DNA from: Priestia megaterium
GTDB taxonomy: Bacteria; Bacillota; Bacilli; Bacillales; Bacillaceae_H
Direction of reading: 5' to 3'
DNA length: 64,000 nt
NCBI RefSeq assembly: GCF_009497655.1
Contig: NZ_CP023317.1
Coordinates: forward strand, 3,935,501-3,999,500
In this document: positions 36,890-46,906 of the stretch, piece by piece
Layout of the letters: each line of letters begins with the position of its first letter
Numbering within the stretch: the first letter of the stretch is position 1
Position numbers and translations under genes: made by a program
Notes under the pieces: model-generated
The model's database searches: none
What the model was told of the DNA's origin: nothing
The model's input: the letters and a program-made list of their open reading frames with translations, nothing else

Positions 36890-36918
36890 AAAGAAAATGC
36901 GACATTACTCAATGTCGC
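36890..36918 (-). terminator. Intrinsic terminator after topA
   Basis: An 8-bp perfect stem with a 4-nt loop (gcgacatt at 36899-36906, aatgtcgc at 36911-36918), followed on the minus strand by ATTTTCTTTG. It lies about 100 bp after topA. A second copy of aatgtcgc occurs at 36949-36956, offering an alternative pairing partner. Confidence 0.65.
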
Positions 36919-37015
36919 TAATAACGTTTCCATTTTAGCACATGAAGCAATGTCGCCGCATCTTATATAACTGCTATTTTTAAATTTAAAGTGTGGGAAT
37001 TCATCCCATTCTCTT

Positions 37016-39091
37016 TTACTGCTGAGCTTCCTCTTTATAATCACAACTTGTACAGACCACTTGAGTTCCTTTTTTCTGTTTCTTCTCTACAAGCAGATTT
37101 TCACATTTCGGACATTTTCTTGCAATCGGTTTATCCCAAGATACGAAGTCACAGCCCGGGAATCGATCACAGCCATAAAATGTACGCTTTTTCTTCGATT
37201 TTCGCTCAACGATATTTCCTTCTTCACATTTCGGACACTTTACGCCAATCTCTTTTACAATTGGCTTCGTGTTGCGACAGTCAGGGAAATTAGAGCATGC
37301 CATAAATTTTCCGTAGCGTCCCATTTTGTATACCATAGGTGAACCGCATTCTTCACAGTCTTCTCCGGCAGGTTCATCTTTAATCTCCACTTCGCGCATT
37401 TCTTTTTCAGCATGTTCTAAGCGTTTTTCAAAATCACTGTAAAATTCGTCAATAACACGCACCCATTGAACATTACCATCTTCCACTTCATCCAAATCGT
37501 TTTCCATTTTAGCTGTAAACTCTACATCTAAAATTTCCGGAAAAAACTCCAATACAAGCTCTAGTACAATTTCTCCAAGTTCTGTTGGAACAAAACGCTT
37601 GTTATCGAGCGCTACGTATCCGCGCTTTTGAATCGTATCAAGTGTTGGAGCATATGTAGACGGTCGGCCAATGCCTAGCTCTTCTAATGTCTTAACTAAA
37701 CGAGCTTCTGTATATCTTGGCGGCGGCTGTGTGAAGTGCTGCTTTTCATCGATGTCCTTAGAATAAGCTACTTCTCCTTCTTCTAAGTCTGGAAGAAGAT
37801 TTTCTTTTTCCTCCACTTGATCATCATTGCCTTCAACATACACTTTCATAAAACCTGGAAATTTAACTTTTGAGCCGTTCGCTCTAAATGTTACGTCTCC
37901 ATTTTTCAAATCTACAGCCATTGTATCCATAATGGCAGGTGCCATTTGACTAGCAACGAAGCGCTCCCATACTAACTTATACAGTCGATACTGATCACGC
38001 GATAAGAACTCTTTTACCTCTCCTGGTTTACGAAGAGCTGAAGTTGGACGAATCGCTTCGTGGGCATCTTGCGCATTTGAATTCTTCTTTTCTTTACGCT
38101 TTTCCGTTGCCACAAACTGATTTCCGTACGCGTTCGTAATGTAATCTCTAGCTTCTGTTTGAGCTGTTTCTGAAATACGAGTAGAATCGGTACGCATATA
38201 CGTGATAAGACCTACTGTACCTTCTTTTCCTAAATCAATTCCTTCATATAATTGCTGCGCAATCATCATCGTTTTTTTCGCTCGGAAGTTCAGTTTCCGC
38301 GCTGCCTCTTGCTGTAATGAAGACGTGGTAAAAGAAGGAGCCGCATTACGCTTTCGCTCACGTTTTGTTACTTTAGAAATTGAAAATTCGTTTCCATCTA
38401 ATTGTTTAACAATGTTGGTTACATCATCTTCATTCGATAGCTCTACTTTTTTCCCTTGATATTCGATTAACTGGCCTTCAAACTGGTCGTTCCCTTTTTG
38501 AAAAGTTGCTTTTACCGTCCAGTATTCTTCTGGGATAAACTTTGCAATTTCTTTTTCACGATCAATAATTAACCGCACTGCAATTGATTGAACCCTTCCG
38601 GCACTTAATCCTTTTTTCACTTTTTTCCACAGCAATGGACTGATATTGTAGCCAACCAGCCTGTCAAGAATACGTCGTGCTTGTTGAGCATCTACTAAAT
38701 CCATATTAATTGCTCGTGGATGTTTAAAAGATTCTTTAATCGCTTCTTTTGTAATCTCGTTAAATACTACGCGGCAGTCCGATGCAATGTCTACATCCAA
38801 ACTGTGCGCCAAATGCCATGCAATCGCTTCTCCTTCACGGTCTGGATCGGCTGCTAGGTAAATCTTTTTTGCTTTTTTAGCCGCTGTTTTTAGTTCTTTT
38901 AAAACCGGGCCTTTCCCGCGAATTGTAATATATTTCGGGTTGTAATCTTGTTCAATATCAATTCCCATTTGACTTTTAGGTAAATCGCGAACATGTCCCA
39001 TCGATGCTTTTACTTTATATTTCTTTCCTAAATAACGTTCAATTGTTTTAGCCTTTGCAGGCGATTCTACAATTACTAGGTAGTCAGACAT
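37016..39091 (-). CDS. topA: DNA topoisomerase I (type IA)
   Basis: 691 residues. The Toprim domain starts [18 protein letters not shown] and has [13 protein letters not shown]. The active-site Tyr is in [12 protein letters not shown]. The C-terminus carries three four-cysteine zinc-ribbon repeats ([27 protein letters not shown]-like, then two more). Relaxes negative supercoils. It has its own promoter and terminator. Confidence 0.98.
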   Translation of the reverse strand: MSDYLVIVESPAKAKTIERYLGKKYKVKASMGHVRDLPKSQMGIDIEQDYNPKYITIRGKGPVLKELKTAAKKAKKIYLAADPDREGEAIAWHLAHSLDVDIASDCRVVFNEITKEAIKESFKHPRAINMDLVDAQQARRILDRLVGYNISPLLWKKVKKGLSAGRVQSIAVRLIIDREKEIAKFIPEEYWTVKATFQKGNDQFEGQLIEYQGKKVELSNEDDVTNIVKQLDGNEFSISKVTKRERKRNAAPSFTTSSLQQEAARKLNFRAKKTMMIAQQLYEGIDLGKEGTVGLITYMRTDSTRISETAQTEARDYITNAYGNQFVATEKRKEKKNSNAQDAHEAIRPTSALRKPGEVKEFLSRDQYRLYKLVWERFVASQMAPAIMDTMAVDLKNGDVTFRANGSKVKFPGFMKVYVEGNDDQVEEKENLLPDLEEGEVAYSKDIDEKQHFTQPPPRYTEARLVKTLEELGIGRPSTYAPTLDTIQKRGYVALDNKRFVPTELGEIVLELVLEFFPEILDVEFTAKMENDLDEVEDGNVQWVRVIDEFYSDFEKRLEHAEKEMREVEIKDEPAGEDCEECGSPMVYKMGRYGKFMACSNFPDCRNTKPIVKEIGVKCPKCEEGNIVERKSKKKRTFYGCDRFPGCDFVSWDKPIARKCPKCENLLVEKKQKKGTQVVCTSCDYKEEAQQ

Positions 39092-39131
39092 CTATTTGTT
39101 CCTCCTCAAGAGGTAGAATAAAATCTTCATT

Positions 39132-39161
39132 ATTATTAAATATTTGGTTCTTGTTTGTCAA
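39132..39161 (-). promoter_or_regulatory. Sigma-A promoter of topA
   Basis: Minus strand -35 TTGACA (39156-39161), 18-bp spacer, -10 AATAAT (39132-39137). A second TTGACA overlaps just upstream (39164-39169). The leader is about 35 nt and includes GAGGAGG before the ATG at 39091. Confidence 0.7.
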
Positions 39162-39245
39162 ATGTCAAAAAGATAAGTCATACGATTTTCCTACGTATCT
39201 CACTAGTATTTCATACCATGCAAGAATATGACTACTTTGAAACAT

Positions 39246-40127
39246 TCATCTTATATACATCATTTCATCTGTAATATCAGCAGCGCTTTGCACAAGTTTT
39301 GCCCCTAATTGGATTAACTTATTCGTTCCACATGATGTTTCTTCAAAAATAGAACCCGGTATGGCAAATACTTCTCTTCCTTGCTGAAGCGCCTGGTCGG
39401 CGGTAATAAAAGATCCACTTCTTTCTTTTGCTTGCACCACCAACGTGCCTCCTGTTAATCCGCTAATGATTCTGTTTCTGCGAGGGAAAAACCATTTCGT
39501 CGGCTTCATAAACGGGGCATATTCAGAAAGCAGCAAATGATGCTGCGCAATTTCTCTTGCTAAATTTTGGTTTCCTCTTGGGTAAATATTATAAAACCCT
39601 CCGCCTAAAACTGCAATCGTTTTAGCTTTTTCAGCGATAGCCAGTTCATGAGCAGCCTGGTCAATTCCTAAGGCTAGCCCACTCACAACGACAAATTCTT
39701 CATGCAGCATCGGCTTAACAATACGAGTTAAAGCTGCAGTTCCATATGAAGTAGGATTTCTTGTTCCTACAACGCTTAAGCTTGCCGGAGCGTGTAAAAG
39801 AGACAAGTTCCCCCTTGCAAATAATACCCAAGGCGGATCATAAATATGGCGCAAAAGTTCAGGATATTCATCATCTAAGATGGTGACACATCGAATATTC
39901 TCAGCGTCATATTTATCTAGAATATCTCGTATTGGAATAGTTTGCAAATCTTTTTTTATTTGATTAGCACGTTCAATCGAGAGAGTCAATAGTTTTTGAA
40001 GCTGTGATGGAGAGTACTCGTAGAGATTTTGTAATGAAGAATTCTGTTGAAGTAGCGTAAAAATTTGTTTCCAATTAACAGATGGACAATGTGCTAAATG
40101 AATTAATTTTTCCCGTAAACCAGACAT
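39246..40127 (-). CDS. dprA: DNA-processing protein DprA (Smf)
   Basis: 293 residues. A short N-terminal helical region precedes the extended Rossmann fold of the DprA family: LSVVGTRNPTSYGTAAL, VSGLALGIDQAAHELAI, TIAVLGGGFYNIYPRGNQNLAREI, LLSEYAPFMKPTKWFFPRRNRIISGL and FAIPGSIFEETSCGTNKLIQLGA. It loads RecA on incoming single-stranded DNA in natural transformation. The C-terminal winged helix of some family members is missing, as is normal in Bacillus. Confidence 0.97.
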   Translation of the reverse strand: MSGLREKLIHLAHCPSVNWKQIFTLLQQNSSLQNLYEYSPSQLQKLLTLSIERANQIKKDLQTIPIRDILDKYDAENIRCVTILDDEYPELLRHIYDPPWVLFARGNLSLLHAPASLSVVGTRNPTSYGTAALTRIVKPMLHEEFVVVSGLALGIDQAAHELAIAEKAKTIAVLGGGFYNIYPRGNQNLAREIAQHHLLLSEYAPFMKPTKWFFPRRNRIISGLTGGTLVVQAKERSGSFITADQALQQGREVFAIPGSIFEETSCGTNKLIQLGAKLVQSAADITDEMMYIR

Positions 40128-40151
40128 TCTACAATCTCCTTTTTAAATGGA

Positions 40152-40180
40152 CAAAATAGCCCCCGGTCAAAGGAGGCTAT
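40152..40180 (-). terminator. Intrinsic terminator after sucD
   Basis: A 9-bp stem (atagccccc at 40156-40164 with ggaggctat at 40172-40180, one G-U on the minus strand, 7-nt loop) followed by TTTTG. It lies 10 bp after the sucD stop and just before the dprA ribosome binding site. Confidence 0.8.
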
Positions 40181-40190
40181 ATGTCTTCTA

Positions 40191-41093
40191 TTAATGAGTC
40201 TTACACTGCTCGTAAATGCCTTGTTCTTTTAACACTTTAATAAGTGTTTCTCCCATAACAGATGGTGTTTCAGCTACTTGGATACCGCACTCATTCATTG
40301 TTTTAATTTTTTCAGACGCTGTCCCTTTACCACCTGAAATAATCGCACCAGCATGGCCCATACGTTTTCCTGGAGGCGCTGTTTGACCGCCAATGAAGCC
40401 GACAACAGGTTTTGTCATATTTGCTTTTACCCATTCTGCCGCTTCTTCTTCTGCTGTACCGCCGATTTCCCCAATCATAATTACTGCATACGTATCTTCA
40501 TCTTCATTAAACGCTTTTAATACATCGATAAAGTTCGTGCCATTCACCGGGTCACCGCCGATACCAACAGCTGTTGATTGGCCAATTCCAGCTTCAGAAA
40601 GTTGGTGAACAGCTTCATATGTTAATGTACCAGAACGCGAAACTACACCTACATGACCTTTTTTGTGAATGTACCCTGGCATAATGCCAATTTTACATTC
40701 TTCCGGTGTAATAACACCTGGGCAGTTAGGCCCTACAAGACGCGTACGTTTTCCTTCCATATAACGCTTTACTTTTACCATATCTAATACTGGAATACCT
40801 TCTGTAATACAAATAACTAAATCTAAATCTGCGTCAACTGCTTCAATAATGGAGTCAGCTGCGAATGCTGGTGGAACATATACAACAGAAGCCGTTGCGC
40901 CTGTTTTTTCTTTCGCCTCGGCAACCGTATTAAATACCGGAACACCTTCTACTTCTAAGCCGCCTTTACCCGGCGTTACGCCACCAACAATTTTTGTTCC
41001 ATATTCTAACATTTGCTGTGTATGAAAAAGGCCAACTCCGCCTGTAATTCCTTGTACAATTACTTTTGTATCTTGATTAATAAATACGCTCAT
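40191..41093 (-). CDS. sucD: Succinyl-CoA synthetase alpha subunit
   Basis: 300 residues. The CoA-binding Rossmann domain begins [62 protein letters not shown] follows. The phospho-His is in [21 protein letters not shown]. It makes ATP or GTP from succinyl-CoA in the TCA cycle with SucC. It starts 18 bp after sucC. Confidence 0.98.
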   Translation of the reverse strand: MSVFINQDTKVIVQGITGGVGLFHTQQMLEYGTKIVGGVTPGKGGLEVEGVPVFNTVAEAKEKTGATASVVYVPPAFAADSIIEAVDADLDLVICITEGIPVLDMVKVKRYMEGKRTRLVGPNCPGVITPEECKIGIMPGYIHKKGHVGVVSRSGTLTYEAVHQLSEAGIGQSTAVGIGGDPVNGTNFIDVLKAFNEDEDTYAVIMIGEIGGTAEEEAAEWVKANMTKPVVGFIGGQTAPPGKRMGHAGAIISGGKGTASEKIKTMNECGIQVAETPSVMGETLIKVLKEQGIYEQCKTH

Positions 41094-41111
41094 TCCTATC
41101 CCCCAGCCTTT

Positions 41112-42272
41112 CTATTTCACTAGTGAAACGATTTTTTGTGCGCCGTCTGCCATAGATTCAGCAGCTGTGATATTTAAGCCTGATTTTTGTAAAATTTCTT
41201 TTCCAAGTTCAACGTTTGTTCCTTCTAAGCGAACAACTAATGGAAGGCTTAATCCAACTTGTTTTGTTGCTTCAACAACACCTGTTGCAATAACATCACA
41301 TTTCATAATTCCGCCGAAAATATTAACGAAAATACCTTTTACATTTTGGTCAGATAAAATAATTTTAAATGCTTCTGTTACTTTTTCAGCAGTTGCGCCG
41401 CCCCCAACATCCAGGAAGTTAGCAGGGTCGCCTCCGTAATGCTTAATAATATCCATCGTTGCCATCGCTAAACCTGCACCGTTTACCATACAACCGATAT
41501 TACCGTCTAGTGAAATGTAGCTTAAGTCGTATTTAGATGCTTCAATTTCTTTAGCATCTTCCTCTTCAAGGTCACGATATTCAAGAATATCTTTTTGGCG
41601 ATACAGCGCATTTGAATCAAAGTTTAACTTCGCATCCAATGCCATAACGTCTCCGTCACCTGTTACAACTAGAGGGTTAATCTCTGCAATTGAGCAGTCT
41701 TTTTCAACAAATACTGTATATAAACCTGTCATGAATTTAACTGCTTTTCCAACTAGTTCTTTTGGAATATTAATATTAAATGCAAGTCTGCGAGCTTGGA
41801 ATGCTTGTAAACCAATCGCAGGATCTACATATTCTTTAAAGATTTTTTCAGGCGTTTTTTCCGCCACTTCTTCAATTTCAGTTCCACCTTCTTCAGAACC
41901 CATCAATACAACTTGAGACGTTGCACGATCAAGAACTAAACCGATGTAGTATTCTTTCTTAATATCGCATCCCTCTTCAACTAACAAGCGCTTAACTTCT
42001 TTTCCTTCAGGGCCTGTTTGGTGCGTTACGAGGGTCTTTCCTAAAATATCTTGTGCATATGTACGAACTTCATCTAAGTTTTTTGCTACTTTGACACCGC
42101 CCGCTTTACCGCGTCCACCAGCATGGATTTGTGCTTTCACCACTGATACTTGTGAACCTAATTCCTTTGCTGCTTCAACTGCTTCTTCAACAGTAAAAGC
42201 TACTCGACCGTTTGGTACTGCAACCCCATATTTTCTGAGTAGTTCTTTTCCTTGATACTCATGGATATTCAT
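41112..42272 (-). CDS. sucC: Succinyl-CoA synthetase beta subunit
   Basis: 386 residues with an ATP-grasp domain ([42 protein letters not shown]) and a C-terminal ligase domain ([45 protein letters not shown]). I start at ATG 42272 because GGAGG lies 7 nt upstream and the protein then matches the family start; an in-frame ATG at 42335 lies in the promoter region. Co-transcribed with sucD and controlled by a cre site candidate. Confidence 0.98.
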   Translation of the reverse strand: MNIHEYQGKELLRKYGVAVPNGRVAFTVEEAVEAAKELGSQVSVVKAQIHAGGRGKAGGVKVAKNLDEVRTYAQDILGKTLVTHQTGPEGKEVKRLLVEEGCDIKKEYYIGLVLDRATSQVVLMGSEEGGTEIEEVAEKTPEKIFKEYVDPAIGLQAFQARRLAFNINIPKELVGKAVKFMTGLYTVFVEKDCSIAEINPLVVTGDGDVMALDAKLNFDSNALYRQKDILEYRDLEEEDAKEIEASKYDLSYISLDGNIGCMVNGAGLAMATMDIIKHYGGDPANFLDVGGGATAEKVTEAFKIILSDQNVKGIFVNIFGGIMKCDVIATGVVEATKQVGLSLPLVVRLEGTNVELGKEILQKSGLNITAAESMADGAQKIVSLVK

Positions 42273-42320
42273 TTCCCATCCTCCTAACATAATCAACCAC
42301 AAAACTATACTGCACAAAAT

Positions 42321-42335
42321 AGACTGCGCTTTCAT
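42321..42335 (-). promoter_or_regulatory. Catabolite-responsive element (cre) at the sucC promoter
   Basis: The minus strand reads ATGAAAGCGCAGTCT, matching every fixed position of the cre consensus WTGNAANCGNWNNCW. It overlaps the end of the -10 box and the expected transcription start, where CcpA binding should repress. Direct CcpA control here is inference from the site. Confidence 0.65.
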
Positions 42336-42363
42336 TGTATAAAAATAATTGTCTAATTGTCTA
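42334..42363 (-). promoter_or_regulatory. Sigma-A promoter of sucCD
   Basis: Minus strand -35 TAGACA (42358-42363), 18-bp spacer and -10 TACAAT (42334-42339). A second TAGACA occurs 8 bp closer to the -10. Predicted leader about 55 nt. Confidence 0.6.
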
Positions 42364-42546
42364 CTATTCTAGTGAAAAATATTGAAATAATAAGAAAATT
42401 GATATTTTTATGGAGATAGTACTTAACCATACCTTATGAAGTAGATGAGGCTCTGCGGACGTTAAACGTGTGGTTGATCATGTAAATCAACCTTCATAAC
42501 TAAAGCACACTGAGAGGAAAATAATTTACGAATTTTTCCCGCTGCA

Positions 42547-42624
42547 ATATCTCCGCTTACATAGGCTATATTCTTTTTAAGCCTAGAATCCCGCATTGAA
42601 ACATGCGCTAAAAAGCAGAGATAT
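42547..42624 (-). ncRNA. Candidate structured RNA (three-way junction) downstream of rnhB
   Basis: A 12-bp closing stem (atatctccgctt at 42547-42558 with aagcagagatat at 42613-42624) encloses two hairpins: taggct/agccta (42562-42567, 42580-42585) and cgcat/atgcg (42592-42596, 42603-42607). The single non-Watson-Crick position is C-A on the plus strand but G-U on the minus strand, favouring a minus-strand RNA. No U tract follows, so it is not a simple terminator. Function unknown; existence as an RNA is unproven. Confidence 0.35.
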
Positions 42625-42640
42625 GCTCGGGTATCATGTT

Positions 42641-43408
42641 CTAGTTTACTTGGTTTTTTATCGGTGCAAAAGATCGGCGGTGTTCTGGCAAAATTCCATA
42701 TTGTTCGATTGCTTCTAAATGTTGTTTTGTTCCATATCCCATATGTTTTTCGAGTCCGTATGCAGGATAGCGTTCACCAAGTTCTTTCATCATTCGATCT
42801 CGCGTCACTTTTGCAATAACAGAACTTGCAGCAATTGAAATGCTTGTAGCATCGCCTTTAATGATTGACTGCTGTGAAATAGGCACCGGCAGCTTCATCG
42901 CATCAATGAGCAGTTCATCAGGCTGAACTGCCAGCAGTTCAATGGCTTCAGTCATTGCCTTTTTTGTTGCTTCGTAAATATTAATAGAATCAATGACCTC
43001 TGCGTCTATAATCCCTATACCGATAGCGACAGCTTTTTTACAAATTTCTTCATAAAACGCTTCTCGCTTTGCTTCTGATAACTTCTTTGAATCCGTCAGA
43101 CCAGGGAGAAAAAAATCGGGAGGCAAAATAACAGCAGCCGCTACTACCGGTCCTGCTAACGGTCCTCTTCCTACTTCGTCTACTCCGGCAATATAAGTTG
43201 CTCCTTGCCTATATAATTCATTTTCATATGCCATCATTTCATCAAACTGTTGCTTCAAGCGCTCAGCCGCTTCAAATTGCCTTTGTTTTTGAATAATAAC
43301 CTGCTGCACACCTTTACGCTCATCTTGCGCATATGCCTTAAATAAAGCATCTTCCGGGCTTCTCACTTGCTTTAGTTCCTCTTTTATTTCCTTAATACTC
43401 TTTTTCAT
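42641..43408 (-). CDS. rnhB: Ribonuclease HII
   Basis: 255 residues. An N-terminal helical extension typical of Bacillus RnhB precedes the catalytic domain with [43 protein letters not shown] and KVTRDRMM. It removes ribonucleotides from DNA. I start at ATG 43408 with GGTGGAG immediately upstream and a family-typical length; a longer frame to 43453 lacks a site. Confidence 0.97.
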   Translation of the reverse strand: MKKSIKEIKEELKQVRSPEDALFKAYAQDERKGVQQVIIQKQRQFEAAERLKQQFDEMMAYENELYRQGATYIAGVDEVGRGPLAGPVVAAAVILPPDFFLPGLTDSKKLSEAKREAFYEEICKKAVAIGIGIIDAEVIDSINIYEATKKAMTEAIELLAVQPDELLIDAMKLPVPISQQSIIKGDATSISIAASSVIAKVTRDRMMKELGERYPAYGLEKHMGYGTKQHLEAIEQYGILPEHRRSFAPIKNQVN

Positions 43409-43455
43409 TAGCTCCACCTTCTTTATATCAACATTTTCACGCGGCACTTTCACAT

Positions 43456-43493
43456 AAAAAACGCCTCATGCTGAAAAGGCAGAGGCGTTTTTT
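43456..43493. terminator. Bidirectional intrinsic terminator after rbgA
   Basis: aaaaaacgcctc (43456-43467) pairs with gaggcgtttttt (43482-43493), with a further tgc/gca pairing inside. Minus-strand read-out gives a GC stem and six T. It lies about 25 bp after the rbgA stop and separates it from rnhB. Confidence 0.88.
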
Positions 43494-43515
43494 GCTTCAG
43501 TTCGCAATGTGTTGC

Positions 43516-44382
43516 TTACAGCTGTTGTTCAGCTTCACTTGGATCATCAAATGTAAAGGTGCCAATTTTATCCGTTCGAATTTCTCGAAGAACAAGCTCA
43601 GCTGTTTTATCGTAATCCACCATGCCGCCACCCATTAAACAGCCGCGGCGCGACCCAATTGCATCAAAAAGCTCTACAATGTCTTCAGGGATTTCATTTA
43701 AATCATAACGCTGCTTTAATTGTTCTGGGTAATGGCTAGTTAAGAAGCGCAGCGCATAAACAGCGACATCTTGCATATTTAAAATGGTATCTTTGATAGC
43801 ACCCGTTGTCGCAAGCTTATATCCAACTGTTTCATCTTCAAACTTAGGCCACAAAATACCTGGCGTATCAAGCAGCTCTAGCTCGTTTCCTACCTTAATC
43901 CACTGCTGTGCCTGCGTCACACCTGGACGATCTCCCGTCTTGGCGATTTTTTTGCTGGCAAGGCGATTAATTAGCGTTGATTTACCGACGTTAGGAATCC
44001 CTACAATCATCGCACGGATAGCGCGGGGTTTTTTAACTCCTTTTGCGCGCATGCGGTCAAACTTCTCTTGAAGAAGTTCTTTAGAAGACGAAACAATTTG
44101 TTTCATTCCTTTACCTGCTTGTGCGTCAATAGCTAAGGCATAAATACCTTGTTCTTTGTAATAATCTAACCACTGCTGAGTGACGCGCGGATCCGCTTTG
44201 TCCACTTTATTCAACAATACGATTCTGGGCTTGTTCACAATAATCTCATCAATCATTGGATTTCGCGATGATTGCGGAATGCGTGCATCAACCAGTTCGT
44301 ATACAATATCAATCAATTTTAGCTTTTCAGTTACTTGTCTTCTGGCCTTGGCCATATGGCCAGGAAACCATTGAATTGTCAT
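43516..44382 (-). CDS. rbgA: Ribosome biogenesis GTPase A
   Basis: 288-residue circularly permuted GTPase needed for late 50S assembly. The G4 motif NKVDKAD precedes the P-loop [14 protein letters not shown] and G3 [10 protein letters not shown], the order that defines this family. The N-terminus [21 protein letters not shown] is diagnostic. It follows lepB by about 20 bp. Confidence 0.98.
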   Translation of the reverse strand: MTIQWFPGHMAKARRQVTEKLKLIDIVYELVDARIPQSSRNPMIDEIIVNKPRIVLLNKVDKADPRVTQQWLDYYKEQGIYALAIDAQAGKGMKQIVSSSKELLQEKFDRMRAKGVKKPRAIRAMIVGIPNVGKSTLINRLASKKIAKTGDRPGVTQAQQWIKVGNELELLDTPGILWPKFEDETVGYKLATTGAIKDTILNMQDVAVYALRFLTSHYPEQLKQRYDLNEIPEDIVELFDAIGSRRGCLMGGGMVDYDKTAELVLREIRTDKIGTFTFDDPSEAEQQL

Positions 44383-44403
44383 ATTTTACTCACCTTTTAT
44401 ATT

Positions 44404-44955
44404 TTACTTTGCAAAACGCGCTTCTTTAATCGGCCAGTATACGGCACTCGTTTTACCAAGCACCTTGTCCATACTCACAAAGCCAATCTGACGGCTGTCT
44501 TTACTGTAGCGTCGATTGTCTCCCATCACGAACAAATAGCCTTCTGGCACGGTCTTTTTACCCGTTACGTCTTCTAGTTTAAAATCTTCGGTTAAATTAC
44601 CGTCAATCACTTCTTTTTTATACTGATCTAAATAGGGCTCTTTATAAGCTTTTCCATTTACATATAGCGTATCATTTCGATACTCAATATGATCACCCGG
44701 CAGTCCGATAATACGTTTTATGTAATCTTTTTCCGCTGTAGCATGAAAAACAATAATATCAAAGCGATCAGGATCACCAATCTTATAGGAGAACTTATTT
44801 ACAATCATTCGATTCTGGTCATGCAGCGTAGGCATCATAGAAAGTCCATCTACTACAATCGGTGCAAACAAAAAATAGCGAATTACAACAGCTAACAGTA
44901 CGGCAATGGCGATTGCTTTTATCCATTCCCACAGTTCATTTTTCTTTCGAGCCAT
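44404..44955 (-). CDS. lepB: Signal peptidase I
   Basis: 183 residues: an N-terminal membrane anchor (about 10-31), the catalytic Ser39 in VVDGLSMMPTL and general-base Lys80 in YIKRIIGLPGDHIEY, and the box E motif GDNRRYSKDSRQIG. Cleaves signal peptides of exported proteins. It is inserted between rplS and rbgA, an arrangement found in many Bacillaceae but not in B. subtilis, where type I peptidase genes lie elsewhere. ATG 44955 follows TTGGAGG. Confidence 0.97.
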   Translation of the reverse strand: MARKKNELWEWIKAIAIAVLLAVVIRYFLFAPIVVDGLSMMPTLHDQNRMIVNKFSYKIGDPDRFDIIVFHATAEKDYIKRIIGLPGDHIEYRNDTLYVNGKAYKEPYLDQYKKEVIDGNLTEDFKLEDVTGKKTVPEGYLFVMGDNRRYSKDSRQIGFVSMDKVLGKTSAVYWPIKEARFAK

Positions 44956-45098
44956 CTTCAGTCCTCCAACTCTTATGTCATACCTTTATTTTAAACGATA
45001 ATGTTTGAAACGCCTAATAAATAAATAGAATAAAAAAATGATGACTTGTACGTCTATTTTTCACTGTCAGAGAACGAATCGTTCTAAAAAAACATTTG

Positions 45099-45126
45099 AA
45101 AAAAGGAGCTTGTATAAACAAGCTCC
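45099..45126 (-). terminator. Intrinsic terminator after rplS
   Basis: A perfect 8-bp stem (ggagcttg at 45105-45112 with caagctcc at 45119-45126, 6-nt loop) followed on the minus strand by six T. It lies 10 bp after the rplS stop. Confidence 0.92.
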
Positions 45127-45135
45127 CCTTTACTA

Positions 45136-45480
45136 TTATCGAATTTCTTTAATACGCGCAGCTTTACCACGTAATTCACGTAGGTAATAAAGTTTCGCAC
45201 GGCGTACTTTACCGCGGCGCATTACTTCGATTTTTGCAATTTTTGGCGTATGAAGTGGGAATGTACGCTCTACACCTACACCGTAAGAAATCTTACGTAC
45301 TGTAAATGTTTCGCTGATACCACCGCCACGACGCTTAATAACAACACCTTCAAATACCTGAACACGTTCACGAGTACCCTCAACGATATTTACGTGTACA
45401 CGTACAGTATCACCAGGACGGAACGTAGGAAGATCTGTTTTTAATTGTTCTTTTGTAATCTCTTCGATTAATTTTTGCAT
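45136..45480 (-). CDS. rplS: 50S ribosomal protein L19
   Basis: 114 residues: [54 protein letters not shown] and the basic C-terminus [32 protein letters not shown] are L19. I start at ATG 45480 (AAGGAG about 12 nt upstream), which gives the family length; a longer upstream frame does not fit. It has its own promoter and structured leader. Confidence 0.98.
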   Translation of the reverse strand: MQKLIEEITKEQLKTDLPTFRPGDTVRVHVNIVEGTRERVQVFEGVVIKRRGGGISETFTVRKISYGVGVERTFPLHTPKIAKIEVMRRGKVRRAKLYYLRELRGKAARIKEIR

Positions 45481-45585
45481 CGCGTGTTTCAACTCCTTCC
45501 AACAGACGCTCATACCAATGCTTTTCAATCATTGCAGCGGAACATCGTTATAGGTGACCAGACATCTGCCCAAGCCACAAAATCT
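45481..45585 (-). promoter_or_regulatory. L19-type mRNA leader of rplS
   Basis: The roughly 100-nt 5' region carries several pairings on the minus strand, including CAATG/CATTG around a 9-nt loop (near 45518-45536) and CAGA/TCTG (near 45560-45570). Firmicute rplS genes often have an L19 leader thought to mediate feedback by L19; placement and size fit. The match to the family was not tested. Confidence 0.45.
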
Positions 45586-45614
45586 ATCTTAGCACACTCT
45601 TATACTGTATGCAA
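45586..45614 (-). promoter_or_regulatory. Sigma-A promoter of rplS
   Basis: Minus strand -35 TTGCAT (45609-45614), 17-bp spacer, -10 TAAGAT (45586-45591). It lies between trmD and rplS, so rplS can be transcribed apart from ylqD-rimM-trmD. Confidence 0.65.
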
Positions 45615-45641
45615 CAGAGTTTATGCATAAATTTTATGGAT

Positions 45642-46382
45642 TTATGAAAGGTTGTTTTCCTCTTTTAATTGAGCTACTAGTTTCTTTTGCTCTTCCGTTA
45701 GCTCCATCTTTTCAAGCATATCGGGTCTTCGAAGCAACGTGCGCTTTAAAGACTCTTTTTGGCGCCACTGTTCAATTTTTTTATGATTTCCTGACATAAG
45801 TACTTCAGGAACTGTTAAGCCTCTAAAATCAGCAGGACGCGTATAGTGGGGGTGCTCTAGTAAACCTGTACTGTGTGAGTCTTGTACAGCTGAATGATTA
45901 TTGCCAAGCACATCGGGAAGCAAGCGAACAACGCTATCGATCACAACCATTGCACCAAGCTCTCCTCCAGTTAATACATAGTCACCAATTGAAATTTCAT
46001 CAGTTACCAGCTGCTCACGAATTCGTTCATCATATCCTTCGTAATGACCGCAAATAAAAATTAAATGCTCTTCTGCTGCTAGTTCTTCTGCTTTTGCCTG
46101 TGTATAGCGTTCGCCCTGCGGACAAAGCAAAACTACCCGGGGCTTCTTAGCTGATTCAGTCAGCTTTTCTACAGCGTCAAAAATAGGCTGAGGTGTCAAT
46201 ACCATTCCAGCACCTCCGCCGTAAGGATAATCGTCCACATTTTGATGTTTGTTCGTAGAATATTCTCGGAAATTAACTACATTCAGTTCAACCGCATTTT
46301 TTTCCTGTGCTTTTTTCAAAATTGATTCACCAAAAACACCGTCAAACATAGAAGGAAATAGCGATAGTACATCAATTTTCAT
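45642..46382 (-). CDS. trmD: tRNA (guanine-37-N1)-methyltransferase
   Basis: 246-residue SPOUT methyltransferase. Knot motifs are [26 protein letters not shown] and [47 protein letters not shown] and [15 protein letters not shown] are also conserved. Forms m1G37 in tRNA to prevent frameshifting. It overlaps the rimM stop by one base. Confidence 0.98.
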   Translation of the reverse strand: MKIDVLSLFPSMFDGVFGESILKKAQEKNAVELNVVNFREYSTNKHQNVDDYPYGGGAGMVLTPQPIFDAVEKLTESAKKPRVVLLCPQGERYTQAKAEELAAEEHLIFICGHYEGYDERIREQLVTDEISIGDYVLTGGELGAMVVIDSVVRLLPDVLGNNHSAVQDSHSTGLLEHPHYTRPADFRGLTVPEVLMSGNHKKIEQWRQKESLKRTLLRRPDMLEKMELTEEQKKLVAQLKEENNLS

Positions 46383-46894
46383 TAGTCCAATAACCCTTCC
46401 ATTACTGTAATAACAATCTCTTTTTCCTCTATATCAATAGATTGTACAACGTCGTCGATGTAAGGAATAAGAACTTCTTTTCCGCCTTTTTTAACGACCC
46501 ACACATCATTAGCTCCCGGCGTTAAAATTTCTTTGACCGTTCCTACCTCTACTCCGTCTTCTGTTTTTACTGTACAGCCAATAATTTCGTGGAAATAAAA
46601 TTCACCGTCTTCTAAATCCGTTAGCTGCTCCTCAGGAATTTTCACTTCGCAGTTTTTGTACTGCTCAACATCATTTACGTTGTGATAGCCTTCGAATGTA
46701 AGCAGATCAAAATTTTTATGCCTGCGATGGCTTGCTACCGTTACTTCTACCGGCTCGCTTTGCTTTTCTTTGAAGATATAAAGTTTATTTCCTTTTTCAT
46801 AGCGCTCATCAGCAAAATCCGTAGTTGATACAATACGAATTTCTCCTTTTACACCATGGGTATTCACAATTTTTCCAACCTTAAACCATTTCAT
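46382..46894 (-). CDS. rimM: 16S rRNA processing protein RimM
   Basis: 170 residues: N-terminal RimM domain ([24 protein letters not shown]) and C-terminal PRC-barrel ([38 protein letters not shown]). It binds S19 and helps 30S head maturation. Lies between ylqD and trmD. Confidence 0.97.
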   Translation of the reverse strand: MKWFKVGKIVNTHGVKGEIRIVSTTDFADERYEKGNKLYIFKEKQSEPVEVTVASHRRHKNFDLLTFEGYHNVNDVEQYKNCEVKIPEEQLTDLEDGEFYFHEIIGCTVKTEDGVEVGTVKEILTPGANDVWVVKKGGKEVLIPYIDDVVQSIDIEEKEIVITVMEGLLD

Positions 46895-46906
46895 GCTTCT
46901 TCACCT

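Larger units (their letters stand above)
42273..42640 (-). other. Non-coding gap between rnhB and sucC
   Basis: 368 bp with no convincing coding sequence. From the sucC side it holds the sucC promoter and cre site, a 7-bp hairpin (ggttgat at 42472-42478 with atcaacc at 42486-42492), a weaker A/T-rich hairpin near 42516-42539, and a possible three-way-junction RNA near 42547-42624. In B. subtilis the genes ylqG and ylqH occupy this position; I see no remnant of either. Confidence 0.7.

Noticed and set aside
42272-42335. Longer SucC starting at the ATG at 42335
   Set aside because: This codon lies within the -10/cre region and lacks a ribosome binding site; the protein from 42272 has the family N-terminus after GGAGG.
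42461-42492. Hairpin at 42472-42492 as an rnhB terminator
   Set aside because: It has only 7 bp and no T run on either strand and lies about 150 bp after the rnhB stop.
45071-45085. Palindrome AGAACGAATCGTTCT upstream of lepB as a LexA box
   Set aside because: The GAAC/GTTC half-sites are separated by 5 bp, whereas the Bacillus LexA box has 4. No SOS role is expected for lepB.
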